Source: Chitinophaga pinensis
GTDB lineage: Bacteria > Pseudomonadota > Gammaproteobacteria > Burkholderiales > SG8-41
DNA: 64,000 nucleotides
Assembly (NCBI GenBank): GCA_943329075.2
Contig: CALQCM020000005.1
Location: 62,001 to 126,000, forward strand
Direction of reading: 5' to 3'
Shown: in pieces, positions 54,842 through 62,892 of the stretch
Layout of the letters: every line of letters starts with the position of its first letter
How positions within the stretch are numbered: the stretch's first letter is position 1
The notes under the pieces: generated by a model
Seen by the model: only the letters and a program-made list of their open reading frames with translations
Databases searched by the model: none
What the model was told of the DNA's origin: nothing
Translations under genes and position numbers: made by a program

Positions 54842-55735
54842 ATGCGCACACTAATTATTACGAACTCGTACGATGTAACTGTAGACCTCATCATCAACAA
54901 GATTGGTCACGAACGGTTTATTCGAATAAATTACGACAGGCCGCACGACTGGAAAATACAGTTAGAAACGGACAACCTTCGAATTGAATCGAATTTAGGA
55001 AAGTTCACGCTCGAGCATATCGCAAAAGGAATATGGAGAAAACCGTTCGGAAGTGAACCTGAGGCATCACCATACAACGATAAATTTTACAAAGAGGAGT
55101 GGAAATATTTATTGTACGAACTTACGTCTTTGCTCCGCGATAAAAATCGTCTTCGGTTTAATTATCCTACGCCAGACTATGCGTTTTCAAAAATTACCCA
55201 AAACAGGATCGCGAAACGTCATTTCAAAACAAGCTTGTCGATTTGCTCAATAAATATTGTTCCAAGAACTAATGGTCGATGGGTTGCGAAGTCTCTCTCT
55301 GGAATACCTTTTCAAGATGGTAGCGTTTTATACACCACCGATGTTTCTGAGCATGAGTTAGACAGCAATATATGGTTTTTACAGAAAGCTGTTACCGCAG
55401 AATATGATCTAACTGCAGTCTATCTCTACGGCGAAATATTTTTGTACAGACTGCCGAGAAAACTGTTGTCTTCACTTGATTGGCGGAAAGAGCAGTTTTC
55501 AGTAGTCAAAGATTGGGAAAAAGTCCGCTGCCCCGTCTCTTTGGAGAGTGCAATATCAAGCTTCATGAATGAGGCTGGACTTTGTTACGGACGTTTAGAT
55601 TTTCTCCAAGATTCAATTGACGCAGATCCGATATTTCTTGAGGTAAATCGTAACGGACAATGGGCTTGGTTAGACCACGCACAGCGTGACGGTTTATTTA
55701 ACGCGATGTGTAATGTCTATGACCCCGCAAAATAA
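54842..55735 (+). CDS. ATP-grasp peptide ligase, MvdC/MvdD-like (graspetide synthetase)
   Basis: 297 residues from ATG 54842. The family's features are visible: N-terminal MRTLIITNSYDVTVDLIINK, an IWRKPF motif (the W-x-R-P region) near residue 65, WVAKSLSG (ATP-contacting Lys), LQKAVTAEYDLTAVYLYGEI and the metal/ATP motif YGRLDFL...FLEVNRNGQWAWLD near the end, as in MvdD. In place of the usual N-P-x-G-Q it has N-R-N-G-Q. It would form ester or amide side-chain links in the peptide encoded 51 bases upstream. There is no ribosome site: the T tract of a terminator abuts the start codon. Confidence 0.88.
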   Translation: MRTLIITNSYDVTVDLIINKIGHERFIRINYDRPHDWKIQLETDNLRIESNLGKFTLEHIAKGIWRKPFGSEPEASPYNDKFYKEEWKYLLYELTSLLRDKNRLRFNYPTPDYAFSKITQNRIAKRHFKTSLSICSINIVPRTNGRWVAKSLSGIPFQDGSVLYTTDVSEHELDSNIWFLQKAVTAEYDLTAVYLYGEIFLYRLPRKLLSSLDWRKEQFSVVKDWEKVRCPVSLESAISSFMNEAGLCYGRLDFLQDSIDADPIFLEVNRNGQWAWLDHAQRDGLFNAMCNVYDPAK

Positions 55736-56675
55736 CTTACTTGGTTGGCGAAACATCCTCTTCTGCGACTTGCGATGGCGCTGGGTAACCGTAGCGCTAC
55801 TGCTTTACGGGGTCTTGCTGACTGCTGACTTGGTTTTGTTGGATTGGTATCAGCACTTTTATACCGCAATAACAGCGAGAAATGCCAACGCTTTCCTGAG
55901 GTCAATTGTTACCTACATAATTATTGCTGCGACACAAGCATTAGCACTAGGCCTGATTAGTTATTCTGCAGACATGTGGGAGGCTGAACTAAAAGCATAT
56001 TTTTCTAAGGTCTGGTCAGAGAGACTATCTGAGTTATCTGTGGCCGAAATTCGCGCCCAGAAAGCTGACCAACGACTCATAGATGACGCTGCGCTAGCTG
56101 CCGAAAAGATTGCCAATGTATTCCCATCTTTAATTTTTAATTTATTAAAGGCTATTGCTTTCGTTGCGATTCTTTGGACTTTAGATGTTCCAATTCAGCT
56201 TGTTGTGAGCGAATCCTCCATCACGGTGAGCGGCATACTTCCTACCATCAGCATCATCTTCGTATTCATACAGCTTGGAATCGTTCACAGAGGCCGAATC
56301 TGGGTAAGTAGGAGTGAAAAGTTGAAGCGGGGATTAGAGTCCCGCGCACGTTATGCAATTTTTTCAGATAACGGGAATTCGAATTTACTCAAAAAAGCGA
56401 CGTCACGATATATTTCAGGGGTAATTAAGATACGCCGTATTGTTGGGAAGGCACACGCTCTAACAACATCTAGCTTAAATCTGAGTTCAATGCTGTCTTT
56501 TGTTGTTCCATTCTTGGTAATTTTCCAAGCATACAGTTTGGGGTTAATTGACTTCGGGAGTCTCATGAAAATATCTGCGACCTTTGCAGGGTTTTTGGGT
56601 GCCGTGAACTATATTTTTAATTTTTATCGTGAAGGTTTTCGTGGGTTGTCAGCTGTCGAAAGGCTTCGCGAATAG
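55713..56675 (+). CDS. SbmA/BacA-like peptide transporter, membrane domain only
   Basis: 320 residues from ATG 55713 (ATG 55719 also possible), overlapping the ligase gene by 23 bases. About six hydrophobic segments; DLRWRWVTVALLLYG, LDWYQHFYTAITARN and KADQRLIDDAALAAEKI match the SbmA/BacA and ABC_membrane_2 fold (usual N-P-D-Q-R-I-x-x-D). The nucleotide-binding domain of true ABC exporters is absent, so it would be SbmA-like and ion-driven or need a partner. SbmA proper is near 400 residues; this one is short. Export of, or immunity to, the modified peptide is the contextual inference. Confidence 0.8.
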   Translation: MSMTPQNNLLGWRNILFCDLRWRWVTVALLLYGVLLTADLVLLDWYQHFYTAITARNANAFLRSIVTYIIIAATQALALGLISYSADMWEAELKAYFSKVWSERLSELSVAEIRAQKADQRLIDDAALAAEKIANVFPSLIFNLLKAIAFVAILWTLDVPIQLVVSESSITVSGILPTISIIFVFIQLGIVHRGRIWVSRSEKLKRGLESRARYAIFSDNGNSNLLKKATSRYISGVIKIRRIVGKAHALTTSSLNLSSMLSFVVPFLVIFQAYSLGLIDFGSLMKISATFAGFLGAVNYIFNFYREGFRGLSAVERLRE

Positions 56676-56725
56676 AAGGGTATTGGTAAGCTTGATTTGT
56701 CAAAGGCAGTAATGGAGGATGTCAG

Positions 56726-57871
56726 ATGAAAAAGGCAGTCGCTTGTTACCTCCTCAATTTTTCGTTAATGTTTTCTGTATTTAGTGGAGCGGTGTTGGCC
56801 GCTAGTCAGGAAGACGCGCTTAAGGCTTTTGAGAACAAAGATTTTGTGGAAGCTATACGAATACTGCGGCCACTTGCAGTCGGTGGTGATGCACAAGCGC
56901 AATACCGATTAGGCTACCTTTATGATGAGGGCCTTGGCGTTGCTCGTGATGCTGTGGAGGCGGTGAGGTGGTTTCAATTGTCTGCGGGGCAAGGTTTTGC
57001 ACAAGCACAAAGCGTGTTAGGCGGCATGTATGACAGAGGGCGAGGTGTTGTGCAAGATTATGCAGAGTCGGTGAAGTGGTGGAAGTTGGCCGCAGCGCAA
57101 GGTCAAGCACAGGAGCAATTGAATTTAGGCCTCATGTATGACAGAGGGCGAGGTGTTGTGCAAGATTATGCAGAGGCGGTGAAGTGGTATAGGTTGGCGG
57201 CTGCACAAGGTAATGCGGTAGGGCAACACAATCTAGGCTTCATGTATGCCAACGGGCAAGGTGTTGTGCAAGATTATGCAGAAGCGGTGAAGTGGTTCAA
57301 GTTGGCAGCTGCACAAGGTTTTGCTGAAGCACAATTCATTCTAGGCGTCGCGTATGGCCATGGGCAAGGTGTTGTGCAAGATTATGCAGAAGCGGTGAAG
57401 TGGTTCAAGTTGGCAGCTGCACAAGGTCTTGCTGAAGCACAATACAATTTAGGTCAAATGTATCGCAAGGGGCAAGGTGTTGTGCAAGATTATGCGGAGG
57501 CGGTGAAGTGGTTCAAGTTGGCGGCGGCACAAGGTCTTGCTGAAGCACAATACATTTTGGGCAATAATTATTACAAAGGACAAGGTGTTGTGCAAGATTA
57601 TGCGGAGGCGGTGAAGTGGTTCAAGTTGGCAGCGGCACAAGGTTATGCTATGGCACAAAACAATTTAGGCGTCGTGTATGAAAAAGGGCAAGGTGTTGTA
57701 CAAGATCATGTACGTGCGCACATGTGGTGGAACTTGGCTGCGGTAAAAGGTAATGTCGATTCTGTAAAAAACAGAGATATAGTTGCGGCAGAGATGAATA
57801 CACAGCAGATAGCAGAAGCACAAAAACTTGCACGGGAGTGCCAATCACGAAACTATCAGGACTGTAATTGA
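56726..57871 (+). CDS. Secreted Sel1-like repeat protein
   Basis: 381 residues. A signal peptide (MKKAVACYLLNFSLMFSVFSGAVLA) is followed by eight Sel1 repeats of exactly 36 residues (about 55-345; unit AQG-A-AQ-LG--Y--GQGVVQDYAEAVKWFKLAA) and a Cys-containing tail (ARECQSRNYQDC). Sel1 solenoids are protein-binding scaffolds, here periplasmic or secreted. The ribosome site is GGAGGATG. It is 50 bases after the transporter gene. It could be part of the peptide system (receptor, immunity or target) or unrelated cargo; the sequence does not decide. Confidence 0.88.
   Translation: MKKAVACYLLNFSLMFSVFSGAVLAASQEDALKAFENKDFVEAIRILRPLAVGGDAQAQYRLGYLYDEGLGVARDAVEAVRWFQLSAGQGFAQAQSVLGGMYDRGRGVVQDYAESVKWWKLAAAQGQAQEQLNLGLMYDRGRGVVQDYAEAVKWYRLAAAQGNAVGQHNLGFMYANGQGVVQDYAEAVKWFKLAAAQGFAEAQFILGVAYGHGQGVVQDYAEAVKWFKLAAAQGLAEAQYNLGQMYRKGQGVVQDYAEAVKWFKLAAAQGLAEAQYILGNNYYKGQGVVQDYAEAVKWFKLAAAQGYAMAQNNLGVVYEKGQGVVQDHVRAHMWWNLAAVKGNVDSVKNRDIVAAEMNTQQIAEAQKLARECQSRNYQDCN
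57043..57710 (+). repeat. Tandem 108-bp repeats inside the Sel1 gene
   Basis: The stretch AGGTGTTGTGCAAGATTATG recurs at 57043, 57151, 57259, 57367, 57475 and 57583, with a variant at 57691: an exact 108-base period. Nucleotide identity between units is high, pointing to recent unit duplication and likely copy-number change. Confidence 0.95.
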
Positions 57872-58104
57872 ATTTTTTTGTAGCCCTTAAATATTTTCGG
57901 GGAAGATCTAGTGCCACTAAAAACAGGATTTAGGACGCCCCCACATGAAATCCATTCAGCCAAAACCGTCAAGGCTACCGATCCGCTGCACCCCTATCAA
58001 TATCGTGTATCGGTGTTAGGCCTTTCCCTCAGCGGCGATTTGATCGCCATTCCGTCGATTCCGCCCAGCTGATACTCCGGTATAGCCCAGCACCGTAGCG
58101 TTCG
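57872..58104. other. Intergenic region with no feature seen
   Basis: 233 bases between the Sel1 gene and the convergent HGG-motif gene. No gene or clear terminator; base composition begins to rise again in G/C. Confidence 0.5.
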
Positions 58105-58503
58105 TTAAATCCCGCCTGAACGCTTCCTGCGACGGCTTTTCATCCTATCCAGCAGTTCCTGCCGCTCTTTAGATTGGCGATCAAGCAGCGGTTGCCAACA
58201 TGAGTCAAATACCCTCCCAGCGGCTTCAGAGCCATTGGTCGCGTCTACCCCGATCTTCAATAACCGAATACGTTGAAGGTCATGGGTGTTCTTGGTGATA
58301 CGCTCTTTTGAGCGTTTGCCATGCTTAAAATTGGGAGCCGTTTCTCCGAAACGAAGAGTCTTCCGCTTAATGCTTGCTGCGCCACCGTGAGTAAAACAAA
58401 CGGTCATACCTGTGCAAGCAATCCGGGAACACTGCTGCCAACCTGATGAGCGGCTTTTAGCCTTGCAACGAAGTTCGGGATGAAGTCTTAGACTTGGTAG
58501 CAT
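58105..58503 (-). CDS. Phage-type small protein with CRAKS/HGG zinc-binding-like motif
   Basis: 132 residues. CKAKSRSSGWQQCSRIAC followed by VCFTHGGAASIKRK matches the Cys/His motif C-x-A-x-[ST]-R...C...C...HGG found in small proteins of phages and integrative elements. The basic middle (KHGKRSKERITKN) suggests nucleic acid binding. Function unknown. It supports a phage-derived origin of this arm of the island. Confidence 0.7.
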   Translation of the reverse strand: MLPSLRLHPELRCKAKSRSSGWQQCSRIACTGMTVCFTHGGAASIKRKTLRFGETAPNFKHGKRSKERITKNTHDLQRIRLLKIGVDATNGSEAAGRVFDSCWQPLLDRQSKERQELLDRMKSRRRKRSGGI

Positions 58504-58711
58504 AGGGTGAAGCCCAGTGAATTAAGTTCTTGCCATAAATTATTGCAATTACGCATGGTTAGCCTTAATAGTTGCTGAAAGCAGCGTTATAAGATTATGT
58601 GAAACATCGCATAAAAAACCTAGCGTGTATCGTATTGCTCCCAATGTGGCATGACATGGCTACGAATTCAAATTGCCGTACTTCATTCTTCGAATGTTGT
58701 AAAACTAGATA

Positions 58712-59299
58712 CTAGAGGACTGGCGGTGAAGAGGCGCTGTCGTAGGAGTTGCCCCAGTCCGAATGTTCATCAGGCCATTGATCCTTTCCTATAGACGCAC
58801 TTCCTTTCAGGTCATCTCGCCTCACATCATCTCTATTCATCTCAGTAGCTTTAGCACAGATTGAAGCTGTGCTTGAGTGGATTGACGCTTTGCGATGGCG
58901 ATCCTGAGTTGCATGCCCGCCCTTTTTTCCAGCTTCTGCGCGGTTTCGCCGGTATGCGACAGACTCTGCCCGTTGACGTTCTAGTTCCGGACAAAGAAGC
59001 CGTGTTTCATCATTGGGTGAAGTACAAAACCAATAGATAACCCTTGGACTCAAAGATTTCGTAACAGTGTCTTCGTCTAGCTGGAGAATCCGGGATAGGT
59101 GTGCGGCATTCGCGGGAATGCTCCCGTTTACCCAAGTGGCATTGAGCATGGAGAATAGTAATCCCCGTTCTGAGGCTGACATCAAGGCGTATTGTTCAGT
59201 CGCCATCCAGTCTGACGAAAAGCATTGAAAATATGGGAGCGGACGCTTGTCAGCTTTAAGAGGTTCTTTGTAATCGAAATTCAATTGATATCTCCACAA
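58712..59299 (-). CDS. DUF1376-like, phage/element replication-associated protein
   Basis: 195 residues. The N-terminal part YFQCFSSDWMATEQYALMSASERGLLFSMLNATW and GSIPANAAHLSRILQLDED is the DUF1376-type winged-helix pattern found in phage replication initiators. The middle is highly charged and the Ser-rich tail lacks a recognisable helicase-loader domain. It is probably a replication or regulatory protein of the element, and could be truncated. Confidence 0.65.
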   Translation of the reverse strand: MWRYQLNFDYKEPLKADKRPLPYFQCFSSDWMATEQYALMSASERGLLFSMLNATWVNGSIPANAAHLSRILQLDEDTVTKSLSPRVIYWFCTSPNDETRLLCPELERQRAESVAYRRNRAEAGKKGGHATQDRHRKASIHSSTASICAKATEMNRDDVRRDDLKGSASIGKDQWPDEHSDWGNSYDSASSPPVL

Positions 59300-59820
59300 A
59301 ATAATCGCTAATTCAGGCTTGCGCCGAATTGATTAGAAAATCGGGTGCCAGACGAAATAATTATTTTGGCGTCGCAGAGCGACGATTTACTTCAGGCGCG
59401 GATGAACCGCGTTTTGATAGCGCTGTTTGTGGAGTGTGGCGAAAGCTTCGGCACAGCGTGTCCGAAGGTCGAATGCTTATTTAATCATAAACCGTAAGCG
59501 TAGGAAACAAAAAATAGTTCCGCAATAACGACTATGTTTACGCAACCATGTTGTCGATTTAATAAAATTAATACTGCGCTCTTATATACTTTGACAGCTA
59601 CATCGTGTTTTCTACTAATAACAACAATAAATAATTGCTATGAAAATAGCTATGCTGATCATGTAATGATCTTAAATTACGGTGGGGCCGCGCTTGTGGG
59701 GGCCTTTGCATCGATTGGCGACAGGCAGACAAGGTGCAATGGGTTTTTCCGGAGGCTTTGTGAGCGTAAGGATTAGCCGCCGCAGCCTGGCCGTATTCGT
59801 TTGTCGCCAGCGTGGTTGAG
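59300..59820. other. AT-rich stretch between element genes
   Basis: 520 bases with little coding signal. A + frame at 59534-59776 (80 codons, one hydrophobic segment) has no ribosome site and is not called. Confidence 0.45.
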
Positions 59821-60804
59821 TTAACCAAGCTTGCGCGCTAATTCTGCAGCAGACGGGTGATAGTACCTTTTTAACATCACTAAACTTTTATGCCCGGTCA
59901 CCGCTGAAAGCTCAATTAGGTTGGGTAGCAACTTTGCCATCCTTGTGACCGCGGTGTGACGGATATCGTGGAAATGCACGTCCTCCAGACTGGCGCGTCG
60001 GGTTGCCTTCTTAAAAGCGGCTTCCAAGGCGCAAGTGGTTAATGGGATCACCCTACCCGTCAGGCTACGCGGGATGCTATCCAATAATTGGATGGCGGCG
60101 GTTGAGAGTGGCACAGATCGGCTTTCCCCATTCTTCGTATCTTGGAGGAAGGCGACGCGTTGGCCCATATTGATGTCAGCCCACCGAAGCGCCAGCAGTT
60201 CCCCGCGCCGCATGGCTGTCTGTAGGGCTAGTTCAAATGCCGGGAGCATCCAGATGCTGCGTCGGCCAGCAGGCTTTAACTCTTCCTTGATTCGACCGAT
60301 TTCGGCGTCGGTCAGAATACGATTGCGCCCTTTTGGTGCCTTGGGTTTTCGCACCAACTCAACCGGATTGGGCATATTGATACGCCACTCTCGGCGGCTG
60401 TGGTTGATGATGGCTGAAATTGAGGCCAACTCTCTGATGACTGTTCCCGCTCCGACCTTGGCGAGTCTTTCGTCCCTGTAGGCGGCAATCTTTTCAGGGG
60501 TCAACGCGACCATGCTGTGGCGGGTCAGTGGGTGGCGTTTCAGCGCATTAAGCCGAATGAACTCGTCTTTGTAGCCTTTCAGGCCGGGCGCTACCTCTGC
60601 CAGATAACGTGTGATGATATCGGCGAAGGTTAGCCTTTCGGCTTCAGTGCGGCTTTGGTAGATGCCACGTTCAATTTCTACCTCAACTTGCCTTCCCCAG
60701 CGTTCGGCATCTTGGCGGGTTAAAAAGGACTTGCTGATGCTAGGTTGTCCTTTTCGGGCTACCCGTGCCTGCCATTTGTTATACCGAAGCCGCAAAGTTG
60801 CCAT
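59821..60804 (-). CDS. int: Tyrosine recombinase (integrase) of the moaC-targeting element
   Basis: 327 residues. N-terminal arm/core-binding part (MATLRLRYNKWQARVARKGQ) and catalytic domain with the full set of residues: Arg in ALQTAMRRGELLALRW, Lys in DTKNGESRSVPL, HDIRHTAVTR (His-x-x-Arg), GHKSLVMLKRYYHPS (His and the Tyr nucleophile). It lies 85 bases from the attR copy in moaC and is transcribed away from it. Phage-type integrases usually target tRNA genes; moaC as target is unusual. Confidence 0.95.
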   Translation of the reverse strand: MATLRLRYNKWQARVARKGQPSISKSFLTRQDAERWGRQVEVEIERGIYQSRTEAERLTFADIITRYLAEVAPGLKGYKDEFIRLNALKRHPLTRHSMVALTPEKIAAYRDERLAKVGAGTVIRELASISAIINHSRREWRINMPNPVELVRKPKAPKGRNRILTDAEIGRIKEELKPAGRRSIWMLPAFELALQTAMRRGELLALRWADINMGQRVAFLQDTKNGESRSVPLSTAAIQLLDSIPRSLTGRVIPLTTCALEAAFKKATRRASLEDVHFHDIRHTAVTRMAKLLPNLIELSAVTGHKSLVMLKRYYHPSAAELARKLG

Positions 60805-60889
60805 GTTCTATCCCTCATTAGGACAGAATTAGGCCCGTATCCGTTTTTGTAGCTTTTACCGCTAATTCTTAATGTGCAAATGTTAGCGT

Positions 60890-61369
60890 TCACTTGCCCC
60901 GCAGCCAATGACCTGATTTCCCGCCTTTTTTCTCGACCAGCTCAATGTCGAGCAGACGCATGCCACGATCGACCGCTTTACACATGTCGTAAATGGTCAG
61001 CAGGCCGGCGGAAACCGCGGTCAGCGCCTCCATTTCAACGCCGGTGCGGTCCAGCGTTGCCGTGGTTGCCGTGCAGACAACCGAAGTGCGTTTGCGATCG
61101 ATCGAAAAATCGATGCTGATGCGGGTCAGCGCGATGGGGTGGGCGAGCGGAATCAGTTCCGCGGTGCGTTTGGCGCCCTGGATCGCGGCGATGCGCGCCA
61201 CCCCCAGAACATCGCCTTTTTTTGCGCTGCCGCCGGTGATCATCGCCAGCGTTTTTTTCTGCATTTCAATGCGGCCGCGCGCCACCGCAACCCGCTCGGT
61301 CTGCGGTTTGGCGCCGACATCGACCATATGGGCCTGTCCGCGGGCGTCGAAATGGGTAAGTTTTTTCAA
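60890..61369 (-). CDS. moaC: Cyclic pyranopterin monophosphate synthase MoaC
   Basis: 159 residues from TTG 61369 (GGAG 8 bases before). Family motifs: [67 protein letters not shown] and the catalytic Lys/Asp region [11 protein letters not shown]. It makes cPMP in molybdenum-cofactor synthesis, needed by the FdsA formate dehydrogenase of this window. Its last codons now come from the inserted element and end GHWLRGK instead of the host's GHWLRSGKV, so the gene is intact but chimeric. Confidence 0.96.
   Translation of the reverse strand: MKKLTHFDARGQAHMVDVGAKPQTERVAVARGRIEMQKKTLAMITGGSAKKGDVLGVARIAAIQGAKRTAELIPLAHPIALTRISIDFSIDRKRTSVVCTATTATLDRTGVEMEALTAVSAGLLTIYDMCKAVDRGMRLLDIELVEKKGGKSGHWLRGK
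60901..61021. repeat. Right attachment-site direct repeat (121 bp) within moaC
   Basis: Partner of 53528-53648 (120 of 121 bases identical). The crossover must lie within this shared segment. Confidence 0.95.
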
Positions 61370-61453
61370 AATGGACTCCGGTATGGAAATGGCGGCGCCG
61401 CGGTGGCGCGGCGTTGTTTATGAACTTCATGCCGCTGGGTTTATCATAGCACT

Positions 61454-62890
61454 GTGAAAGCAATCCAAACCCTGCTGGCCTGTGCGCTGCTCGCGGTGTC
61501 TGCCGCGGTCGGGCAGAGCCTGCCCGATCTTGGCGATGTATCGCAAGGCGACATGACTCCGTTTCAGGAGCGCCGCCTCGGCGAAAGCATCATGCTCGAG
61601 GTGCGTGCCGATTCGTCCTATTCGGATGACACCGAGGTCACGGACTACCTCAATGCGATCGGTTACAAGCTGGTCGGGGCGAGCACCGATTCACGGCAGG
61701 AATTCAATTTTTTCCTCATGGTCGACCCGCAGGTGAACGCCTTTGCGCTGCCGGGCGGCTTTGTCGGTATCAACTCCGGTTTGATGTTGACCGCGCAAAG
61801 CGAATCGGAACTCGCCGGCGTGATGTCGCACGAAATCGGCCACGTCGTGCAGCGCCATTTTGCGCGCATGCTGTCGGCGCAAAAAGACACGCAGCTCGTG
61901 GCGCTGGCCGGACTTGCCATCGCTATTCTCGCGGCGCGGTCGAATTCTCAGGTCTCGCAGGCGGCGATGATCGGCACGCAGGCGGGCAGCGTCCAGAGTT
62001 CGCTGAACTTTACGCGCGCCAACGAGCAGGAGGCCGACCGCGTCGGTTTCCAGATTCTGGAAAAAGGCGGGTTTGACACTTCGGCGATGGCGATTTTTTT
62101 CGAGCGCATGCTGAACGCCACGCGCTTCTACCAGACCGCCGCACCGGCCTATCTGCGCACCCACCCGCTGACCACCAGCCGGATTTCGGACATGCAGAAC
62201 CGGGCGCAGAACCTGCCCTACCGCCAGGTGCCGGATAGTCTTGAATTTCAATTGATGCGCGCAAAGCTGAAGGCCGGCCAGGACGGCCCTGCGGAGAGCG
62301 TAAAATTTTTTGAAGAAAGCCTGAAGGAGCGCAAGTACCTCAGTGAGGCCGCCAGTCGTTTCGGCCTGATCGAGGCGCTGGCGCGCTCGCGCGATTACGT
62401 GCGGGCGGCCAAAGAGCTGCAGATTCTGCGCAAGTCGTTGCCGTTGCACCCGGCGATCGAAACGCTGGCGGCGCGGTTGTCCGTTGCCACCGGCGACATT
62501 GGCGGCGCGCTGCGGGTCTATCGCGAAGCCTTGCGAAATTTCCCCGGTTACCGCGCACTGGTTTACAACTATGCAGATGCACTGTTGCGCGTCAATCAGC
62601 CGGAGGAGGCACTCAAGTTGATTGAAAGCCGCCTGCCTTATTCGGTGTCGGATTACCGGCTTTATCAGTTACAGGCGAAAGCCTATGCCGCTCTGAACAA
62701 GGGTATGCAGCAGCACCGGGCGCTCGCAGAGGCGAATTTCCGGCTCGGCAACGTGCGCACCGCGATCGAACAATTGCTGCTCGCGCAGAAGGCGGGCGAC
62801 GGTGATTTTTACCTGCAGTCCAGCGTGGATGCGCGCCTGCGCGAATTGCGCGCTCTCGATAAAGACAATAAAAAAGACGGCCGCAAGTAA
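61454..62890 (+). CDS. BepA-like periplasmic M48 metalloprotease with TPR domain
   Basis: 478 residues from GTG 61454. A signal peptide (LLACALLAVSAAVGQ) precedes the M48 domain with SHEIGHVVQRHFARML (HExxH near residue 126) and the third ligand in NEQEADRVGFQIL. TPR-like helices follow from about 265 to 470. Length and order match BepA (YfgC), which degrades stalled LptD/BamA and assists outer-membrane assembly. It is divergent from moaC across 84 bases. Confidence 0.92.
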   Translation: MKAIQTLLACALLAVSAAVGQSLPDLGDVSQGDMTPFQERRLGESIMLEVRADSSYSDDTEVTDYLNAIGYKLVGASTDSRQEFNFFLMVDPQVNAFALPGGFVGINSGLMLTAQSESELAGVMSHEIGHVVQRHFARMLSAQKDTQLVALAGLAIAILAARSNSQVSQAAMIGTQAGSVQSSLNFTRANEQEADRVGFQILEKGGFDTSAMAIFFERMLNATRFYQTAAPAYLRTHPLTTSRISDMQNRAQNLPYRQVPDSLEFQLMRAKLKAGQDGPAESVKFFEESLKERKYLSEAASRFGLIEALARSRDYVRAAKELQILRKSLPLHPAIETLAARLSVATGDIGGALRVYREALRNFPGYRALVYNYADALLRVNQPEEALKLIESRLPYSVSDYRLYQLQAKAYAALNKGMQQHRALAEANFRLGNVRTAIEQLLLAQKAGDGDFYLQSSVDARLRELRALDKDNKKDGRK

Positions 62891-62892
62891 CG

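Larger units (their letters stand above)
53649..60900. mobile_element. Integrative element inserted in moaC, carrying a graspetide-like cluster
   Basis: Bounded by the 121-bp moaC repeats, with a tyrosine recombinase at the right end facing inward from attR. The sequence is visibly richer in A/T than both flanks and its codon use differs (many AAA, ATA, TTT). Cargo: RiPP precursor, ATP-grasp enzyme, transporter, Sel1-repeat protein and two phage-type small proteins. No conjugation or plasmid replication genes were recognised, so it is a small integrative (perhaps satellite-like) element of about 7.3 kb. Confidence 0.9.

Noticed and set aside
55713-56675. Full ABC exporter with ATPase domain
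   Set aside because: No Walker A or signature motif; the frame ends after the membrane domain and the next gene is unrelated.
57043-57710. 108-bp repeats considered as a CRISPR-like array
   Set aside because: They encode 36-residue Sel1 units in one continuous frame.
59534-59776. Small + strand frame with one hydrophobic segment
   Set aside because: No ribosome site and no recognisable similarity; left uncalled.
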